From the NCBI RefSeq assembly GCF_905475345.1, contig NC_066595.1, positions 616,501-680,500 on the forward strand: a DNA stretch of 64,000 nt, written 5' to 3'. Of the stretch, positions 61,188 through 64,000 are shown piece by piece. The stretch's first letter is position 1. Each line of letters starts with the position of its first letter. The notes beneath the pieces were generated by a model. That model had not been told where the DNA came from, did not search any database, and saw only the letters and a program-made list of their open reading frames with translations. The translations under genes were made by a program, and so were the position numbers. This DNA comes from Vespula vulgaris (lineage: Eukaryota > Arthropoda > Insecta > Hymenoptera > Vespidae).

Positions 61188-61555
61188 CACTTCGCCTACA
61201 CCATTTCTTCTTTTTTCTTTTGATAAATTATTAATGCTCATTGACAAGCGCTCGATTTATTATTAACTATGCTAATAATAAACGAGACATAACAGTAATT
61301 TATTATCGTCACTTTTACATTCCGTGTTAAAAGTCACTTCGATATAACGATCAAGAACTTTATCCTTTTCTCTCTCTCTCCCTCTTCTTCTCCGACAAAA
61401 TCTCTTTAATCGAATTAAACGAATAAAGCGAATAAAAATTCGGGAGACTTTCTAGAAAGTGGAATAAGTAATTCGGTAGGAACTTCGTAATGGAAGGTCG
61501 TCGCTTAGAACTCGTTGAATTTGCCGCGTCGAGCACTCTCCTTCGCGCAATAAGA
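61188..61555. other. Spacer between tRNA-Pro and the candidate 5' exon
   Basis: Non-coding, AT-rich at first, with a short CT-rich patch near 61371-61391. It becomes GC-richer towards 61,550 and may contain the core promoter of the next gene. Confidence 0.4.
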
Positions 61556-61556
61556 A

Positions 61557-61946
61557 AGATGGCGGTCGCGTCGCAGTGCGCATGTACGGCTTCCAAATGG
61601 TCGAGCAAAAACACAGCTGGTCTATGATCTCCGAGGCAGCTGACGGTCGAACGCTCTCGACGTGATTTCGCGTGTGTGTTTCCGACCGATCCGCAGAGTT
61701 CACACAGAGATCGGTGTAAGAGTCGGATTCGAAGAGAGCTTTCGTTAGAGGTTAACTAGGTGTTAAGTAGGAAAGGAAAACGACGTGTGCCGGATCCGAG
61801 GAGGCAGTGATAGTGATACGTTTTTGTGTGAGCTTAAATGTGTATGAAGCTCGTACGTTCGTCTCGGTGTCGCCACGAGGGGAGGTTCGTTCTTCGTCCC
61901 TGGGATACAAAGGAGTCGAGGAACTGGCTGCTTCTAGCGTCCCTAA
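61557..61946 (+). other. Candidate 5' untranslated exon of a gene extending right
   Basis: A GC-richer, repeat-free block begins with AAGATGGCGG, the YY1/Pho-type element often placed at transcription starts, and ends in a donor-like AAG-GTGAAT after 61946. Microsatellite-rich intron-like DNA follows to the window end. Stops occur in all frames, and the only ATG frame at its start is about 22 codons, so it would be non-coding. Start and end are approximate and rest on sequence appearance alone. Confidence 0.3.
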
Positions 61947-61980
61947 GGTGAATACAATTTTTTCGTTTTGATATTAGTTC

Positions 61981-62011
<31 letters not shown>

Positions 62012-63539
62012 ACATAATATGGATATACGCGAGTTTTGTTTGCCGTTCTGGAAACGCGCGGACTATGTGAGAGATTGTTTCATAAAAGATCCATTGTGTT
62101 TCTCGATTCGTGGCCTCTCTCTTTCTCCACTGTCTTTCTCTTCCTCTCTCTCTCTCTCTCACTCACACACGCATACACGCAAACTTCTCTCTCTTTCTTT
62201 CTTACCTTACAGAGAAAGAGAAAGAGAAAGAAAGACAGCCTCGTATACACATTTTCTGTACATAGCAAACTTATGGAATTTTTACACACTAATTTGCACG
62301 CGACGATGTCAAAAAATTCCATTCCATGTTATCCACTCGAAGCACCCAACAAAGCGACGGAAAGAGAGACAGTGACAGAGACAGAGAGAAAGAAAGAAAG
62401 AGATTTACGATGTCGAAATCGTATTAGTCTGCGATATGTACTGCTTTATAATGCTCTATATTCCTCTCTCTCTCTATATATATATACATATATATATATC
62501 TCACTCCATGCATCCACCCACTCTCGTTTTTATTTACCAAAAGTTGGATGCAACTTGCGTACTTTAGATAAAAGAAAAATTCGTCGAACGAAAGTAAGAA
62601 TCGGTGATATACATATAAGGGAAATCAAAGAAAAGCGAACGTTTTGCCTTGGTTTCGTCGGATAAAGAAGGAACGATAGAAAGAGTGAGATAAAGAGAGA
62701 GAGAAAGAGATAGGACGAGGTCAACGGTACGAACAAAATATCGGCGTATCATCGTCTCCCGATTCGGAGAAATTTCTCTCTCTCTTTCTCTCTCTCCGTT
62801 TCTGTCTCTCTGTTTGTCTGTCTGTCTGTCTGTTTGTCTTTCTCTCTTTATTATTTTTCTCTACTCGTTTTATCAAGTTTCGTATTTTCTTTATTATTCC
62901 ACATTCATACATTGCTTTCGATCAAATCCAAGAGGACAGCTGATCGACGAGAAATACGTATCGCGTTATCGGCCATTGCGAACGGAATATTCAAATTAAT
63001 ATCGATAAAAAGTGTGTTTCGTCGAAATATCATTGAATCATTACAAACATGTATGTATGTATATTTATGTATATGTATATATAAACACGAGCAATTGTTA
63101 ACACGGTAAAGCATTTTCAATGGTGTATGTATTTGTTTACGTTGACAATAACATTCTCCTCTCTTCTCTTCTTAGAAAAACATAATATGTTTACGTTCCA
63201 TCGAATAATTTATCTATGTGAGAAGAAATACGTATACACACACACACACACATATATATAGACGTATGTCTTTCACCGTATGTCGAGAGAAGGTATCCTA
63301 ATTCGATATACTAGAGACTAGAAGACATCTTGCGAACTAGGTCGAAAAGCAACCGCGTGCGGCCTCTCCGCTCTCCGTTTTCCGCGTCTAACCTTCGCCA
63401 ATACGACGTAGCACAGTAAACTGCGATAACTTGGCCGATCCGAATGAACGTACGAATGTACGTATATACGTACCAACGAACGAACAAATATACGTACGAA
63501 CGTACGACGAACGTACGAACGAACAAGATCTTTATCACT

Positions 63540-63600
63540 TCGCCTCACTTCGCCTCACCTCACCTCACCTAACCTCACTTTACCTCGTCTCTCCTCGCCT
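63540..63600. repeat. Imperfect CGCCTCACTT / CCTCAC repeat
   Basis: CGCCTCACTT, CGCCTCACCT, CACCTCACCT, AACCTCACTT and related units repeat at 5-10 bp spacing. Confidence 0.75.
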
Positions 63601-63781
63601 TGCGTAGTTCGCCTTTCGCAGTTCGCCTTTCAAGGGGAAGCCTCGAGATCGTGTGTATGTTCGAGCTCGTTCAGCGACTATACTTCTGAACCGACGGAGG
63701 AACAATTACGAAAAGAAAAGAAAAAAGAAACGAAGTCATTCTGCAAAAGTCATCTTTCCGACGTATTTAAAAAGAAAAAAA

Positions 63782-63786
63782 ATATG

Positions 63787-63825
<39 letters not shown>
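63782..63825. repeat. (TA)n microsatellite
   Basis: TATG units followed by a pure TA tract of about 30 bp. Confidence 0.93.
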
Positions 63826-63828
<3 letters not shown>

Positions 63829-64000
63829 CAATCGATGCAACTAACTATCGAGCAACAGTTTTATCAATCATCGGTTTTAAAAGAAAAAAAAGAAACAAGT
63901 GACTCGATCGATCGAGCTATTTTCTTATTAATAGCGATAAATAATGATTAAAATGTTTGTTAGATTAATTGAAATTTCTTCGATAAACGTTTCGATCGAT

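Larger units (their letters stand above)
61947..64000. other. Microsatellite-rich non-coding sequence to the window end
   Basis: No exon is recognised. It contains CT/CA and GAAA repeats (62100-62240), TCTG repeats (62810-62840), a CA tract (63235-63252), ACGT/ACGA-rich inverted sequence (63440-63525), a CCTCACTT-type repeat (63540-63600) and a long TA tract (63782-63825). If the exon at 61557 is real, this is its first intron. Confidence 0.45.

Noticed and set aside
60966..61247. Minus-strand open frame with RDLNPGPP-like sequence
   Set aside because: It is the reverse complement of the tRNA-Pro gene; such frames are a well-known annotation artefact.
61471..61490. TAGGAACTTC resembling the start of insect miR-276
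   Set aside because: Only about ten bases match and there is no precursor hairpin.
35328..63260. CRISPR arrays, prophage or bacterial operon features
   Set aside because: Repeats are short microsatellites without unique spacers, and all genes are spliced and animal-like.

Overview
The window is animal nuclear DNA, almost certainly from an insect and most likely a hymenopteran (bee, wasp or ant). The evidence is small exons split by GT-AG introns, AATAAA poly(A) signals, a nuclear-type tRNA-Pro, an arthropod TATA plus TCAGTT core promoter, very frequent CpG words (TCGA, CGAT), and very many GA/CT microsatellites. The order is an inference from base composition and repeat style; no species is claimed.

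Layout. Positions 1-19.8 kb hold no gene I can recognise, only GC-richer, repeat-laden DNA. A compact cluster follows at 19.9-30.3 kb: EOGT (+, 10 exons, KDEL ending), then PIGW (-, one exon) tail-to-tail with it. Next, head-to-head with PIGW across about 1.2 kb, is a WRNIP1-like AAA+ gene (+, 3 exons) with an altered ATP site, then DAW1 (+, 8 exons). From about 34.7 to 56.5 kb lies a long-intron organic anion transporter of the SLCO4/Oatp74D type, with eleven well-supported exons and a candidate far-upstream N-terminal exon. At 59.15-59.9 kb is a secreted two-domain chitin-binding (peritrophin-like) gene with a textbook core promoter. At 61.1 kb is tRNA-Pro(TGG). A probable 5' exon of a gene running off the right edge lies near 61.56-61.95 kb.

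The genes do not form one pathway. EOGT and PIG-W both act in the endoplasmic reticulum on secretory cargo (O-GlcNAc on EGF repeats; GPI-anchor inositol acylation). WRNIP1 is a genome-maintenance family and DAW1 an axonemal dynein assembly factor. The Oatp is a plasma-membrane importer, in insects plausibly for ecdysteroids, and the peritrophin binds chitin.

Most notable: the WRNIP1-like protein has Lys in place of the Walker A Thr and Asn in place of the Walker B Glu, and it ends early. The Oatp has a hidden in-frame N-terminal exon nearly 10 kb upstream. The WRNIP1-DAW1 gap holds a perfect NRF-1 palindrome and a near-perfect CTCF core 47 bp apart. I did not find an obvious new multi-gene system. 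Exon limits come from reading splice sites and homology by eye, without any alignment or RNA data.
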